Origin: Bryopsis sp. KO-2023
Taxonomy: Eukaryota; Chlorophyta; Ulvophyceae; Bryopsidales; Bryopsidaceae
Assembly: GCA_030272585.1 (NCBI GenBank)
Contig: BSYQ01000003.1
Location: 7,874,001 to 7,938,000 of the forward strand
DNA length: 64,000 bases
Direction: 5' to 3'
In this document: positions 21,460 to 31,341 of the stretch, piece after piece
Numbering within the stretch: position 1 is the stretch's first letter
Layout of the letters: each line of letters begins with the position of its first letter
Translations under genes and position numbers: made by a program
The notes under the pieces: generated by a model
What the model saw: the letters and a program-made list of their open reading frames with translations, nothing else
Told to the model about the DNA's origin: nothing
Database searches by the model: none

Positions 21460-21989
21460 ACAAATAGGGTAACCTTGACCGCTGGGGTCACCCCTGCAGC
21501 CGTACTTAACGGTGGTGATGGCGTTTCTACAGAACGGGAACGGCGGAAGTGGGGACAGCCCCTCTTGAACTTGATCACACGGCCTTTGCGAGGCACCTTA
21601 CTCAGGACTCTTCACACAAGCTTTCTTACAACGATCAATAAAGGTCCAAACTCGAATAAACACAAAAGCCTCACCCAGAATGTCCAATAACCTAAGATCA
21701 GCCATTAAATAGGCTGCCGCCTGACTCACCCTAGTCCCACTGATCACCTAGGATCCCACCTACTGATGGGGACTACCCAACCTATCAAGCCTAGCTGATC
21801 TTCCTAACCTCCCTCAATCCCTTCCCTTAGTCTCTACCCCTAGGACCGTCCAACCTAGTCATTTCCGCAGCTGGACTGCTACTTCCAGACTGTGGCTGGA
21901 CTGTCCTAACTACCCCTCCTCTACCCGATAGCACTCTGGCCTTGGCCAGTGTGACGAAATCGGTGGAGGCGACGTGGTTTGGGGTTACA
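21460..21989 (-). repeat. Element B 5' LTR (530 bp)
   Basis: It starts TGTAACCCC at 21989 and ends at the primer-binding site. It matches the 3' LTR except that the outer GGTTACA is absent. Confidence 0.92.
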
Positions 21990-21995
21990 AACGGG

Positions 21996-24893
21996 AGTGA
22001 ATTCGAAGGAGAGGTGGCAGAACTTCTACAGCAGTGGGGAGTCCAGTTGAGGAAAGGACGCCCATACCACCCGGAGACCAATGGGCTGGTCGAAAGAATG
22101 AACCGGGAGATACAACAACTATTGCGGAGGGAGTGTGGCGGCGGGATCACGCCCCAATGGCCGGAGAAACTGCAGGAGGTGATTTATGCTATCAACACCA
22201 GGGAACACACCTCCACCGGACTCAGCCCCGCCAAGGCATTGTTTTTCCGGGAGTTTTCCACCAAAACCAAACGAAATGAACGCTTAGCGGAATTGCGAGG
22301 GGAGTTACGCCGGGCAGATGCAGTGGAGCTGCAGCGCCAGGTCACCCTGAGGTTTATGAATGAGGAGAGGAAAGCTCAGGAGGGGAGTATTGCCAGAGCC
22401 TTGCAGAAAGCAAGGGTCAAACAGCAGCTGGGGCACCTCTGGGAGACGATCAGGCGGGGTAAAGCTCCAGCAGAACTGAAAGTAGGGGACATGGTGATGT
22501 TGTGCTCAACTCGGTTCCCCTACCACCCCAAGGAGATGGAATTCAATCAGGGGCCATGGATGGTCCAGGAATTACGTGGGGATTTGGTAAAGGTGGGTCA
22601 GACCCCAAGGGATGCATGGACTGTGGACAGGGTACAGTGTCGCCTCATTGAGAGGACGGACGTGGAGGAGTCTCGTGGCGGAAGTGCAGAAAAACCCGAC
22701 AGCGGCGGCGAATTGTTAGACGAATTTGCACTTTTCGAGAGCCCAGCGACCATGTTCCGATTCGTATGTTTCCTGGCCATCATATGCGGCGTGTTGAGTA
22801 GTGGCGGAGGCGGAGTAGGGCCAATCGGTGGCGCACGTGAGGGTGGCGGCGATCAGCCAGAGCGAGGGGGCAGTGGGTCATCGCAAGGGGGTGGCGGAAA
22901 TCAACCAGGGCAAGGAAATGACGACACACCCATGGCTGAATCCGGCAGCCTCGATACAGCAGATTTGGAGGCGGAATATGGATTGCAGGAGGAGGAGACA
23001 GTGGAGGAGTTGGTCAGCGAGCCCATGGTGGAGATCGCCTTACCAGCAGCCGGGCCATCACAACCTCCACCAGTAGAACTCCCGGCCACCTTCCGAAATC
23101 TGCCGGTGGAGCTGCAAATTGATGCAGTGGCCGCGTACTTTGCGGCGATCCTTGCGAGCCATATGACCCAGCCGGAAACCCAGAATGTTGCCACCCAAAC
23201 CGACGAAGAAGAGCAGCGGGATCAGGGGTCGCAGGCTACCTGCGACATGGTGCCGTGGAATCAATGGGAGCAACAACGGAGGCGGATGAAGAAGATGGCG
23301 GACCTCTTGGATCGCCAGAAGGATCGAATCGCGGAACTGACGGGGAAGGAAAAAGGATCGCTACACCCCCGAAGCAGCCACCCACGAAAGAAAACGGTGA
23401 AAAACCTCAAGGCTGGGGACATTGGGGAAGGAGGAAAGCCACCTCCTCAGTTGGGTCCAGAAGACTTGGAGGAAGCTACAGCAACATTAACAGGAGAACA
23501 GCCACTCCATCAGCCTGGACAAGGAGGTCTGGAGGGATCAACAGCAGCAACAGCAGCTACAGCAGCAACAGCAGCCACAGGGGGAGGGCAGCATGAGGAA
23601 ACCACAGTGGGGGAAGGCTCAGGATTGGTTGGGAGTGAAGCAGGGACTGGGGAGAAAGTGGGGGAGGAGCAGCCAACAACACCAGAGGATGAACCCCCAG
23701 CTCCAGCTGATGTGATCCCAGGAAGCCCACCACATCCACAGCCACTGTCGGCTCAGGAATGGGCGGAGGTGCAGAGGGAGGAAAGAGATCGGTCGTTGGC
23801 GGGACACCAGCCGCTGCCTGGGATGCATTACCGGAGAGGATGGGAGGAGAGGGTGTCACAGCCTCGTGTGGAGGAACCTGATCCAGTTCCGTTTGCCCAC
23901 CAAGCGGAGCAAGCAGGACCCCAGGATCCACCAGCTGAACTCCCAACGACGGAGGAAGTGCCTCCAGCCTCCCAACTCGTCTTGCTGCCACCAGGGCCAA
24001 TCAGACCACCAGCTCCACCCATGGCGGGACCTCGGCCACCACGCCCCTTCCAGATGTTCCAGAATGTCCAAGCCCCATTCGCGTTCGGAGCAGGAACTCC
24101 CACAGGAACTACCCCGGGATTAAGCCAAAGCGGGACTCCAGCATCGAAGGGAGGAGCGCCAAGGAAGGGCCCAACCACTAGACTCGCCTCAGGAAAAGGG
24201 AAGCTCAAGAAGATCGTCATGGATTTTTCAGGAACGGATACGGAGACTGGCGAGGACGAAGGGCCCCCAGACGGAACAGCACCGGGTGATGGAAAGGGAC
24301 AGCACGGCCAGAGCAGCGGCGGCGGCACTCCAGGGATGGGTACGCGTTGCAGCCGTTGTTCAAAACCGCCCGGCTCCAACGCGTACATCCCAACCGCCTG
24401 TAAGTTTGCTAACACACCCGGGCACCACCGACACTGCTCGCGAGACCGCTTTGGAAAATCCTGGAAAGCGTGTGCCAAGGATGTGTTGGCCATCCTCGTG
24501 GCCTTGCGGCGCCCCGACCTCTTCTGCCGCGGACGCGAACTCACGCTGGGGGACATCCCGGCGGCGGACCTTTCATGGATCCCGGAGTATCGCCCTGGCA
24601 TCACCGCCGACGAGGTCTTCCAAAATCGCTGCTGGCGATGCGAAGCGGAAGCCAGGAACTTCCCAACGACGGCATACTGGCGCACGCTGACGGCGGAGAT
24701 GTGGGGGCGATACCCCGAGCTCCGTCGGCCGTTCCCTGACGAGATCCCCCTGGAGAGAGGCAGCGCAACCAAGCGGCCCCGAGAAGACGAAGGCCCAGAC
24801 GATCCAGCAGCAGGAGGAGAGCCGCCGGAGCACTGTCGCGGAGGTCAGGGAGGACCGCCACCACCACCACCACCGCCGCCGCCGACAGCCTAA
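21996..24893 (+). pseudogene. Element A integrase, C-terminal segment with hydrophobic and Cys/His tail
   Basis: This resumes in frame after B, starting SEFEG, and contains the catalytic Glu (NGLVERMNRE). A GPY/F-like region lies near 22490-22660. The hydrophobic segment starts at the ATG at 22752 (MFRFVCFLAIICGVL, then a Gly-rich run). A Ser/Glu/Pro-rich linker follows; its Ala-Ala-Thr run (near 23540) is shorter than in B. The Cys/His domain begins with C-x2-C at 24348 and extends to about 24750, with CWRC late in it. The frame ends in polyproline. The 966 codons are open apart from the B insertion. Confidence 0.88.
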
Positions 24894-25939
24894 AAAGGGG
24901 GGAAGGTGAAAAAAAAAAAAAAGAAAAAGGAGGGAAAATGGGGGAGGGGTGACTGTTTGTTTTTGTTTTTATTGTTTTTATTTGTTTTTGTTTTATTGGT
25001 TTTCATGAGAATGGCTATGGAGACAGCCTTCTCAACGAAAAGTAGTAGCTGAACTGGGTTGGATCAGGAAGAATGGAAAAGAAAAGGAAGTGAGAAAGAG
25101 AGAGTAAGAGTTCAGAGTTCAGGGCTCTCTTTTTGATGACTTTTTGTTTTTGCTTTTATTGTTTTTGTTTTTGTTTTATTGGTTTTCATGAGAATGGCTA
25201 TAGAGACAGCCTTCTCAAAGAAAAGTAGTAGCTGAACTGGATTGGACCAGTAAGAATGGAAAAGAAAAGGAAGTGAGGAAGAGGGAGTAAGAGTCCAGAG
25301 GTCAGGGTTCTTTCTTAAATCTTTTTGATACATGATTTCAAGTTGCTATGAGGGTTAGAGATCAGACTGTCTGCTGCTGAAGTGGGCCGGTAGTAAAACA
25401 CTGTGGCAGGAGTGGGTGTCTGATGGGTTAGGTATCTTTTTGGGGGAAGGCATGAAAAAGGGGGGGGGGGGGGGAATAAACAAACAGAAACCTCTGGTTA
25501 TTGGACCTGAAAAAAAAAAAAAAAAAAAAAAGAGAACAAGCCTACTGGTTGAGAAGGCAGGTTGCTCAGTATTTCCAGGGATGAAGTGAACAAGCTGACA
25601 GAACAGCTGTGGATTGTGTTGTGCTTGTGTTATCAAGGTTAACAGACATTTTTCCTGTTGTGTAGAAAGTGATAATTGAAAAAAAAAAAAAAAAAACTTT
25701 TATTTTGGATCCCAACATACTGACACTTAGCACTTGTTCTGTAGTCCTGGGGACACTGCATCTGTGGACTTAGTGGTTGAATAGGCAGTTAGGTCTTTCT
25801 ATTCACCACTTCTCCAACAGTTCTGACCCCAGTTATCTTGAAAATGGAAGTCTAGACACAGAAACAGTTCAGAAAAGAGGGGAGGGGATGTTAAAACTTT
25901 TGGGGACAAAAGTTCAGGGAGAAGGGGAGTGGTTACAGC
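24894..25939 (+). other. Element A 3' untranslated region
   Basis: No gene is seen. It has A tracts (24908-24923, about 25511-25531, 25679-25697), a G tract (25459-25474), and two tandem copies of about 175 bp (roughly 24955-25130 and 25135-25310), the same duplication as in B. It ends in purine-rich agggagaaggggagt followed by GGTTACAGC and the 3' LTR, a plausible polypurine tract. Confidence 0.75.
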
Positions 25940-25946
25940 TGTAACC
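25931..25946. promoter_or_regulatory. 16-bp palindrome at the inner edge of element A's 3' LTR
   Basis: GGTTACAGCTGTAACC equals its own reverse complement. Its right half (TGTAACC) begins the LTR; its left half repeats the last seven bases of the integrated element, which the 5' LTR lacks. The same 16 bases occur in B (9574-9589) and C (27098-27113). Confidence 0.85.
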
Positions 25947-26476
25947 CCAAACCACGTCGCCTCCACCGTTTTCGTCACACTGGTCAAGGCCAGAGTGCTA
26001 TCGGGTAGAGGAGGGGTAGTTAGGACAGTCCAGCCACAGTCTGGAAGTAGCAGTCCAGCTGCGGAAATGACGAGGTTGGACGGTCCTAGGGGTAGAGACT
26101 AAGGGAAGGGATTGAGGGAGGTTAGGAAGATCAGCTAGGCTTGATAGGTTAGGTAGTCCCCATCAGTAGGTGGGATCCTAGGTGATCAGTGGGACTAGGG
26201 TGAGTCAGGCGGCAGCCTATTTAATGGCTGATCTTAGGTTATTGGATATTCTGGGTGAGGCTTTTGTGTTTATTCGAGTTTGGACCTTTATTGATTATTG
26301 TAAGAAAGCTTGTGTGAAGAGTCCTGAGTAAGGTGCCTTGCAAAGGCCGTGTGATCAACTTCAAGAGGGGCTGTCCCCACTTCCGCCGTTCCCGTTCTGC
26401 AGAAACGCCATCACCACCGTTAAGTACGGCTGCAGGGGTGACCCCAGAGGTCAAGGTTACCCTATTTGTGGTTACA
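25940..26476 (+). repeat. Element A 3' LTR (537 bp)
   Basis: I see no mismatch to the 5' LTR over the shared 530 bases. It then has GGTTACA before the target duplication cctggg. Confidence 0.93.
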
Positions 26477-26482
26477 CCTGGG

Positions 26483-26629
26483 TGAAGATCAGTCGCCTTC
26501 CCACGTCCTGTGCGGGGGTCTGCCCAGATAGACTTTTGAGGGAAATTTGGCCGACGAACAAGTCGTCATTTTTATTTCCCATGACGACACGCCTAGACAC
26601 GGCCATCACAACGCGCGTGTTTCGTCAGC
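26483..26629 (+). pseudogene. Tyrosine recombinase, middle segment
   Basis: These 147 bases lie between elements A and C and continue the YR frame exactly (the codon gtg is completed across the A insertion). They encode the part between the SKTD region and the C-terminal catalytic box. The segment ends with gtcagc, the target duplicated by C. Confidence 0.82.
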
Positions 26630-27104
26630 TGTAACCCCAAATAACGTCGTCTCTCCCTATTAGGTCACCCCTGCGGAGGGACTGATCGTGGGGAGAACGG
26701 AAAAGAGCCTAAGGGCTCGTGGTTGAACGTGGTAGTGTGCAAAGGTCGGATAGGAGAAGACAAAGACTCAAACAAAAAGAGAGCTTACATCGAATATGTT
26801 CAGAGGTGCTTTATAAATACAAAAACTGTAGCTTCAGCCCCAATGGACTTCAGCTACAACCTAGCTACCTCTTTGACCTATAATAACCCTTACTAACCCT
26901 TATTGAACCTAACAAATGGACGGTCTAACTACTACCCAACTGCCCTTAAAAACCTTGACAAATCATTATAAAAAACCCTGCTGTGGCAGGACTGCTCCTT
27001 CACCACAATCATTACTGCACTGCTGCCACAGTCCCAGTTCTGTGGCAGCACTCCTCCTGTGGAGGTGACCAAATCGGTTTAAGGCGACGTGGTTTGGGGT
27101 TACA
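26630..27104 (-). repeat. Element C 3' LTR (475 bp)
   Basis: It carries a clear TATA-like motif (minus strand TATTTATAAA, 26811-26820). It is seven bases longer than the 5' LTR because of the outer GGTTACA. Confidence 0.92.
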
Positions 27105-28602
27105 GCTGTAACCCACTTCGTTTCCACTGTGATGTACTCCGAATTTCATACCATCTACTCAAATGATCAGCCACAAAATTGGCTTTCCCATCTATGTGTT
27201 GTACGGAGATACTCGAACAACCGCTGAACTGCAAAATTTCTTTGATCCCCGTTACTGCCCTCAAAGTTCTCAAATCCTTAATCGGTGCTGCCTCTTTCCC
27301 CTCTTGGGTGAGGTGAGCCCATAAACTTTTCACTGCCGCCCAATTATCGGAAACAATTTGAACGGCAGTTCCCCTCCACAAATCTGTGGGTATTTCCTTA
27401 ACGGCGCTCATAGCTGCCAACACTTCCCCCAAAAAACTTGAATGTTGTCCACCTATTTTTCCGTGTCCGAGGTATAAAATCCTTCCCGAACCATCTGTCA
27501 AAATATATCCAAAATACTCTGATGTATCAATAGAAGCCCAATCAACAAACAACTTCCGCTGAGTATCGCCGGCAGAAAATGCACGGCAATAACAACGACT
27601 CAGCCATTGTGATACCTTACTTTGTAGTTCCGCCTTCACTTCCTGTGGCGGTACTTGATTGGCTTCCATCTTGGATAGCAAATGTTGCATGTCCCACTCC
27701 AGAGTCGAGTTTTTGAAAGCGTTCAGCAAACCGCGGAGCTGCTGAATCTCCCTCAGTTCCGCCGTTCTAACCAGTTTAGCAATAGTTTCATTCACTTTTT
27801 CCCAAGGTATATCCGGATGAAACTTTCCTTGTTGAATGTGGAACCCGAGAAACTTCACCTCAGTTCCACTGACGATTTTCCTTTGGTTGATCTGAAGTCC
27901 ATATTCCTTGCAACGCGAAACTATTTTACCGAAGTTCTGGAAGCACTCCTCCACAGTAGCGCCGCCAATGAGCAGATCATCCATGTAGCGGCGGAACTCC
28001 TCCAAACCTTCAAAGACGCGGCACATCTTGTCATTGAATACTCGAACGGACCACGAAGTACCGTGTGGAATGGTACTGTTGACGAACTCCTTGCTTCCCA
28101 CTTTAAACGCCGTTAGCGCTTTGACCTCCTTCTTGATCGGCACTTTATTGTATGCCTTGGCTATGTCCACGACGATGAAGTACTTCCACTTGCTCGGAAC
28201 GGATCGCACGAGTCTTCTTGCGTCTTGAATGCCCGGTTGGTGCTCATCACTGCCGTAGGTATTGAGCTTCCTGAAGTCTATGATCGGCCTCGGTCCCTTT
28301 CTCCTTTCGCAGTAGCTTATCTGGGATGGATTCCAGTATACGCCGCGAGGGTAGTCCTTCCGTTGCAACGGTTCTATGAACCCGAGCTCCACTTGTTCCT
28401 TTAGCCACTCCTTCACTTGTTCTTCGGACAACCTCTGGTCTTGGATACTCCTTTGAGGGACGTTCGATTTCGGCGGCTCTCTCCTATAGCCGCACTCCTC
28501 CATCGAGACTGCCATTTCCTCCATTTTCGTTTGCTTCGGAGGTATGATCGGGCCAAATACCTCCGGGTGTTTCCTCACCATGTCCTTTAGTGCTTCTGCC
28601 AT
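27100..28602 (-). CDS. pol: Element C reverse transcriptase and RNase H (500 aa)
   Basis: ATG at 28602. The reverse transcriptase is divergent: RPIIDFRKLN, VVDIAKAYNKVP (first catalytic Asp) and YMDD near residue 207, instead of the YLDD/FIDD of A, F and D. RNase H follows with VDWASIDTSEYFGY, a Glu in GEVLAA, an Asp in VSDNWAA, and ADHLSR at the end. The stop codon (27100-27102) lies within the palindrome at the LTR edge. No HHCC or DDE integrase motifs are present. The lineage is LTR-retrotransposon-like; I cannot place it further. Confidence 0.88.
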   Translation of the reverse strand: MAEALKDMVRKHPEVFGPIIPPKQTKMEEMAVSMEECGYRREPPKSNVPQRSIQDQRLSEEQVKEWLKEQVELGFIEPLQRKDYPRGVYWNPSQISYCERRKGPRPIIDFRKLNTYGSDEHQPGIQDARRLVRSVPSKWKYFIVVDIAKAYNKVPIKKEVKALTAFKVGSKEFVNSTIPHGTSWSVRVFNDKMCRVFEGLEEFRRYMDDLLIGGATVEECFQNFGKIVSRCKEYGLQINQRKIVSGTEVKFLGFHIQQGKFHPDIPWEKVNETIAKLVRTAELREIQQLRGLLNAFKNSTLEWDMQHLLSKMEANQVPPQEVKAELQSKVSQWLSRCYCRAFSAGDTQRKLFVDWASIDTSEYFGYILTDGSGRILYLGHGKIGGQHSSFLGEVLAAMSAVKEIPTDLWRGTAVQIVSDNWAAVKSLWAHLTQEGKEAAPIKDLRTLRAVTGIKEILQFSGCSSISVQHIDGKANFVADHLSRWYEIRSTSQWKRSGLQL

Positions 28603-28664
28603 AGCTTCTTTGTCTTGTTCGGATCTAGTTAGGCCCGTCCGAAGTCCCCTTTCGACGGGCCTTT

Positions 28665-30647
28665 CTAGTTTGATACCTCCCGGTCATTGAATTTGACGGG
28701 TCCCTCGTGCACGAAAGTCGCAACCTTGTAGTTGCTCGGCAATTGGACGGGCAGGTCATTCCAATTGCTGATTTGGACGCGGAGGTACTGACCCTTGTAA
28801 TTCAATCCTGCATGAATGGCGATACTGCCATTCGGAACGACTGGACTGAGCTCGATCTCCTTGGATGTCTTGATCGGTATCCAGATCGTGGAGAGTGAAT
28901 GCGGCTTGAGCACCAAGTTTCTCCCCAGAGGTACCGAATAACGATCCTTTGCCACGTTGATGATCTTGAGATGCCTTTTGGCAGAAGTCAGCTCCACACT
29001 CTCTCCGTCCGTTTTCTCCCTTTCTGGAAGCACTACTTCCTCAGGCAGTCTTGTGACCATGCATTGGAGAGTTTTTCCAGATCCTATGTGGATCTTCTTC
29101 CTTCGAACGTCAATCACGGCGTTCAAGGAGTTGAGAATAGGCATGCCGACCAACAGCTCGTATCCGGGCTCCTTCATCACGTAGAAATCCGCAGAAACCT
29201 TCTTCCCCTCGGTTCCTATCTTGATGGAAGAAATGCTGCCTTCTGTCTCCACAGTCCTGCCATCAGCCGTTCGAATTTTACTGGGTGCTCCTTCTTGCTG
29301 TGGCGAGACTCCCAATCTTTTTGCCAGATCCGTGGAAATCACGTTGACGGCTGCCCCCGTATCGATGATAGCAAACTCTTCCACACTTTCTGCGGCTGTA
29401 GACACGAGAGACATCTTGGTCGTCAGGAGTCCTGCTGATTTTCCCACAGTCAAAACTTCCTTGTAAGTTTTGGTCTTCAAGATCCCTCCGGTTTCAGGAC
29501 TCTTGGAACTCCTTGTTTGCTTTGGTCCACCGGTTGGATTCCCGCGACGGTACTGCGTTCTCTCGGACTTCTTCCATTTCCTCGTCGGCACTTTTGCCAC
29601 AGGCACGGCAGAAATAGTCCCGACATAGTTTGTCTCGGGTTGATAGAGATCTTCTTCTTCCAATCCTTCAAACTCGTTATTGTCTTCGAATTGGGGTTCA
29701 TCGAATTGAACGGTTCTCGTAGGCATTCCACGATACGGCGTTCCTCCTCTTCTGAATCCACCTCCGTTGTTCCTGAATCCGCCGTTGCCTCCGCTTCCGC
29801 CGCCGCCGCTCTTTGCCAACCAGCTCAAAAAACCTTTGAATCTTCGATCTCTCTTACTCAATTGAGTGATGAAAAACTTGAGAGAGCCAAACGGTACCTC
29901 TTTCAGCTTTTGTTGCCAATCGGTCTGCGGAAGTTCTCCTTGTCTCACCGGCGCTTCCGTTTCTGCAGTTGCTGTAGTCTCGCCTACCGCTCCAATGTCC
30001 ATTGCGTCCCCTCCAGTGTGGGCGCTGGTATCAACCAAACGAAAGACGTTGATCAACCATTCCTTTGCGTTTTGGATCACATCCTTGTAGTTAATGGTCG
30101 GCATTCCCGCGATACCGTTTCTGCAGTCCTTCGGAAGGAGTTTGAAGAAGATGTCCTTGACTCTTGTATCTTCGACATCGGCTTCTACCGCCAGAGCTTC
30201 CTGGCGAAAGTGCTCCAGCCAAACTAGCCATGTTTGGCCTTTCTTCTTGACACACTTCCTCAATATTGCTTCTTTCTCCGCGGGAGACTCGTTTATGATC
30301 CTCGAGTGCACCAGATATCCAACCAAGTTCATCTTCAAATTGTCGATCGTGGCGTTGGTCGCCGGAGGATCTCTTCTACCCCTGTCATGGGTTCCTGGCG
30401 GATATGCTGCGTCAAAACTGGCAACTGTGTGTGGAGACACTTCGTAGATAATCGGAAGGATATTCTCCCCGGCTCCGTCGGGTGAATAATGGTCCACCAA
30501 ACACGCACAGAACTGCGGAAATGCTGCATATAAGTGTGCTCTTTGGAAAACATATCTGAAGTTCCTGGAAGTCACCGTCTCAAAGCGAGAGATTTTGTCC
30601 AACGGAGCTGCCGGCAGTGGCGGCGGTAATGGCATTGGTGCTGCCAT
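28665..30647 (-). CDS. gag: Element C gag and protease
   Basis: The first in-frame ATG is at 30647 (MAAPMPLPPP), but the frame stays open upstream to a TAG directly after the primer-binding site, giving about 67 more ATG-less codons. The N-terminal half is capsid-like (FPQFCACLVDHY, WLVWLEHFRQEAL, LPKDCRNGI). A Gly/Arg-rich region (GGGGSGGNGGFRNNGGGFRR) replaces the zinc knuckle. The protease has IDTGAAVNVIS and LLVGMPIL. Its stop is 62 bases before the pol ATG. It differs clearly from A/B gag in sequence. Confidence 0.83.
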   Translation of the reverse strand: MAAPMPLPPPLPAAPLDKISRFETVTSRNFRYVFQRAHLYAAFPQFCACLVDHYSPDGAGENILPIIYEVSPHTVASFDAAYPPGTHDRGRRDPPATNATIDNLKMNLVGYLVHSRIINESPAEKEAILRKCVKKKGQTWLVWLEHFRQEALAVEADVEDTRVKDIFFKLLPKDCRNGIAGMPTINYKDVIQNAKEWLINVFRLVDTSAHTGGDAMDIGAVGETTATAETEAPVRQGELPQTDWQQKLKEVPFGSLKFFITQLSKRDRRFKGFLSWLAKSGGGGSGGNGGFRNNGGGFRRGGTPYRGMPTRTVQFDEPQFEDNNEFEGLEEEDLYQPETNYVGTISAVPVAKVPTRKWKKSERTQYRRGNPTGGPKQTRSSKSPETGGILKTKTYKEVLTVGKSAGLLTTKMSLVSTAAESVEEFAIIDTGAAVNVISTDLAKRLGVSPQQEGAPSKIRTADGRTVETEGSISSIKIGTEGKKVSADFYVMKEPGYELLVGMPILNSLNAVIDVRRKKIHIGSGKTLQCMVTRLPEEVVLPEREKTDGESVELTSAKRHLKIINVAKDRYSVPLGRNLVLKPHSLSTIWIPIKTSKEIELSPVVPNGSIAIHAGLNYKGQYLRVQISNWNDLPVQLPSNYKVATFVHEGPVKFNDREVSN

Positions 30648-30854
30648 GATTCCAGCGGAACTACTGCTACCCGATGAATCCTCCGAGCTTGAGCTTTCAG
30701 TTGTGTCCAAATGCAGTTCTTCCGGCGGTTGTAGTCCTTCCTCCTTGAAGAGCTCTCTATATCTCTTCCTTAGATCTCGATTTGATTCGAGATACTCGAG
30801 TAGCTCCTTGGATAACCACGGTGGGGTCGACCCCTCAGCCAGATTTTCGACCTA

Positions 30855-30867
30855 GGCTCCGAAACCA
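30855..30867 (-). other. Element C primer-binding site
   Basis: The minus strand reads TGGTTTCGGAGCC, directly after the 5' LTR and followed by TAG. It is identical to A/B although the internal genes are unrelated in detail. Confidence 0.75.
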
Positions 30868-31335
30868 CCAAATAACGTCGTCTCTCCCTATTAGGTCACC
30901 CCTGCGGAGGGACTGATCGTGGGGAGAACGGAAAAGAGCCTAAGGGCTCGTGGTTGAACGTGGTAGTGTGCAAAGGTCGGATAGGAGAAGACAAAGACTC
31001 AAACAAAAAGAGAGCTTACATCGAATATGTTCAGAGGTGCTTTATAAATACAAAAACTGTAGCTTCAGCCCCAATGGACTTCAGCTACAACCTAGCTACC
31101 TCTTTGACCTATAATAACCCTTACTAACCCTTATTGAACCTAACAAATGGACGGTCTAACTACTACCCAACTGCCCTTAAAAACCTTGACAAATCATTAT
31201 AAAAAACCCTGCTGTGGCAGGACTGCTCCTTCACCACAATCATTACTGCACTGCTGCCACAGTCCCAGTTCTGTGGCAGCACTCCTCCTGTGGAGGTGAC
31301 CAAATCGGTTTAAGGCGACGTGGTTTGGGGTTACA
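30868..31335 (-). repeat. Element C 5' LTR (468 bp)
   Basis: It begins TGTAACCCC at 31335 and ends at the primer-binding site. The TATA-like motif is at 31041-31050 on the minus strand. Confidence 0.92.
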
Positions 31336-31341
31336 GTCAGC

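Larger units (their letters stand above)
9044..21989 (-). mobile_element. Element B: Ty3/gypsy-type LTR retrotransposon, apparently intact (12,946 bp)
   Basis: It belongs to the same family as A, on the opposite strand, inside A's integrase gene. The target duplication is 6 bp, aacggg (9038-9043 and 21990-21995). All three long frames are open and the protease, RT, RNase H and integrase signature residues are present. The two LTRs share B-specific bases that differ from A (for example atgactagg against A's atgacgagg), so each LTR pair is copied within its own element. It could be an active copy. Confidence 0.95.
617..26476 (+). mobile_element. Element A: Ty3/gypsy-type LTR retrotransposon, complete but interrupted by element B
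   Basis: The ends are TGTAACC and GGTTACA, flanked by the 6-bp target duplication cctggg (611-616 and 26477-26482). Without B it is about 12.9 kb, the same length as B. Order: 5' LTR, primer-binding site, gag plus protease, RT-RNase H, integrase with a long C-terminal tail, 3' UTR, 3' LTR. I see no difference between the two LTRs over their shared 530 bases, so the insertion is recent. The copy is inactive: gag has a nonsense codon at 4266 and integrase is split by B. Confidence 0.95.
26630..31335 (-). mobile_element. Element C: LTR retrotransposon without integrase (4,706 bp)
   Basis: Ends TGTAACC and GGTTACA, target duplication gtcagc (26624-26629 and 31336-31341), two LTRs with no difference seen apart from the 7-base 3' extension. 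Inside are only gag-protease and RT-RNase H; the RT frame stops inside the edge of the 3' LTR, leaving no room for integrase. The first ~22 bases of its LTR match A/B, and it has the same primer-binding site and palindrome. It is a recent insertion that may use A/B integrase. Confidence 0.92.
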
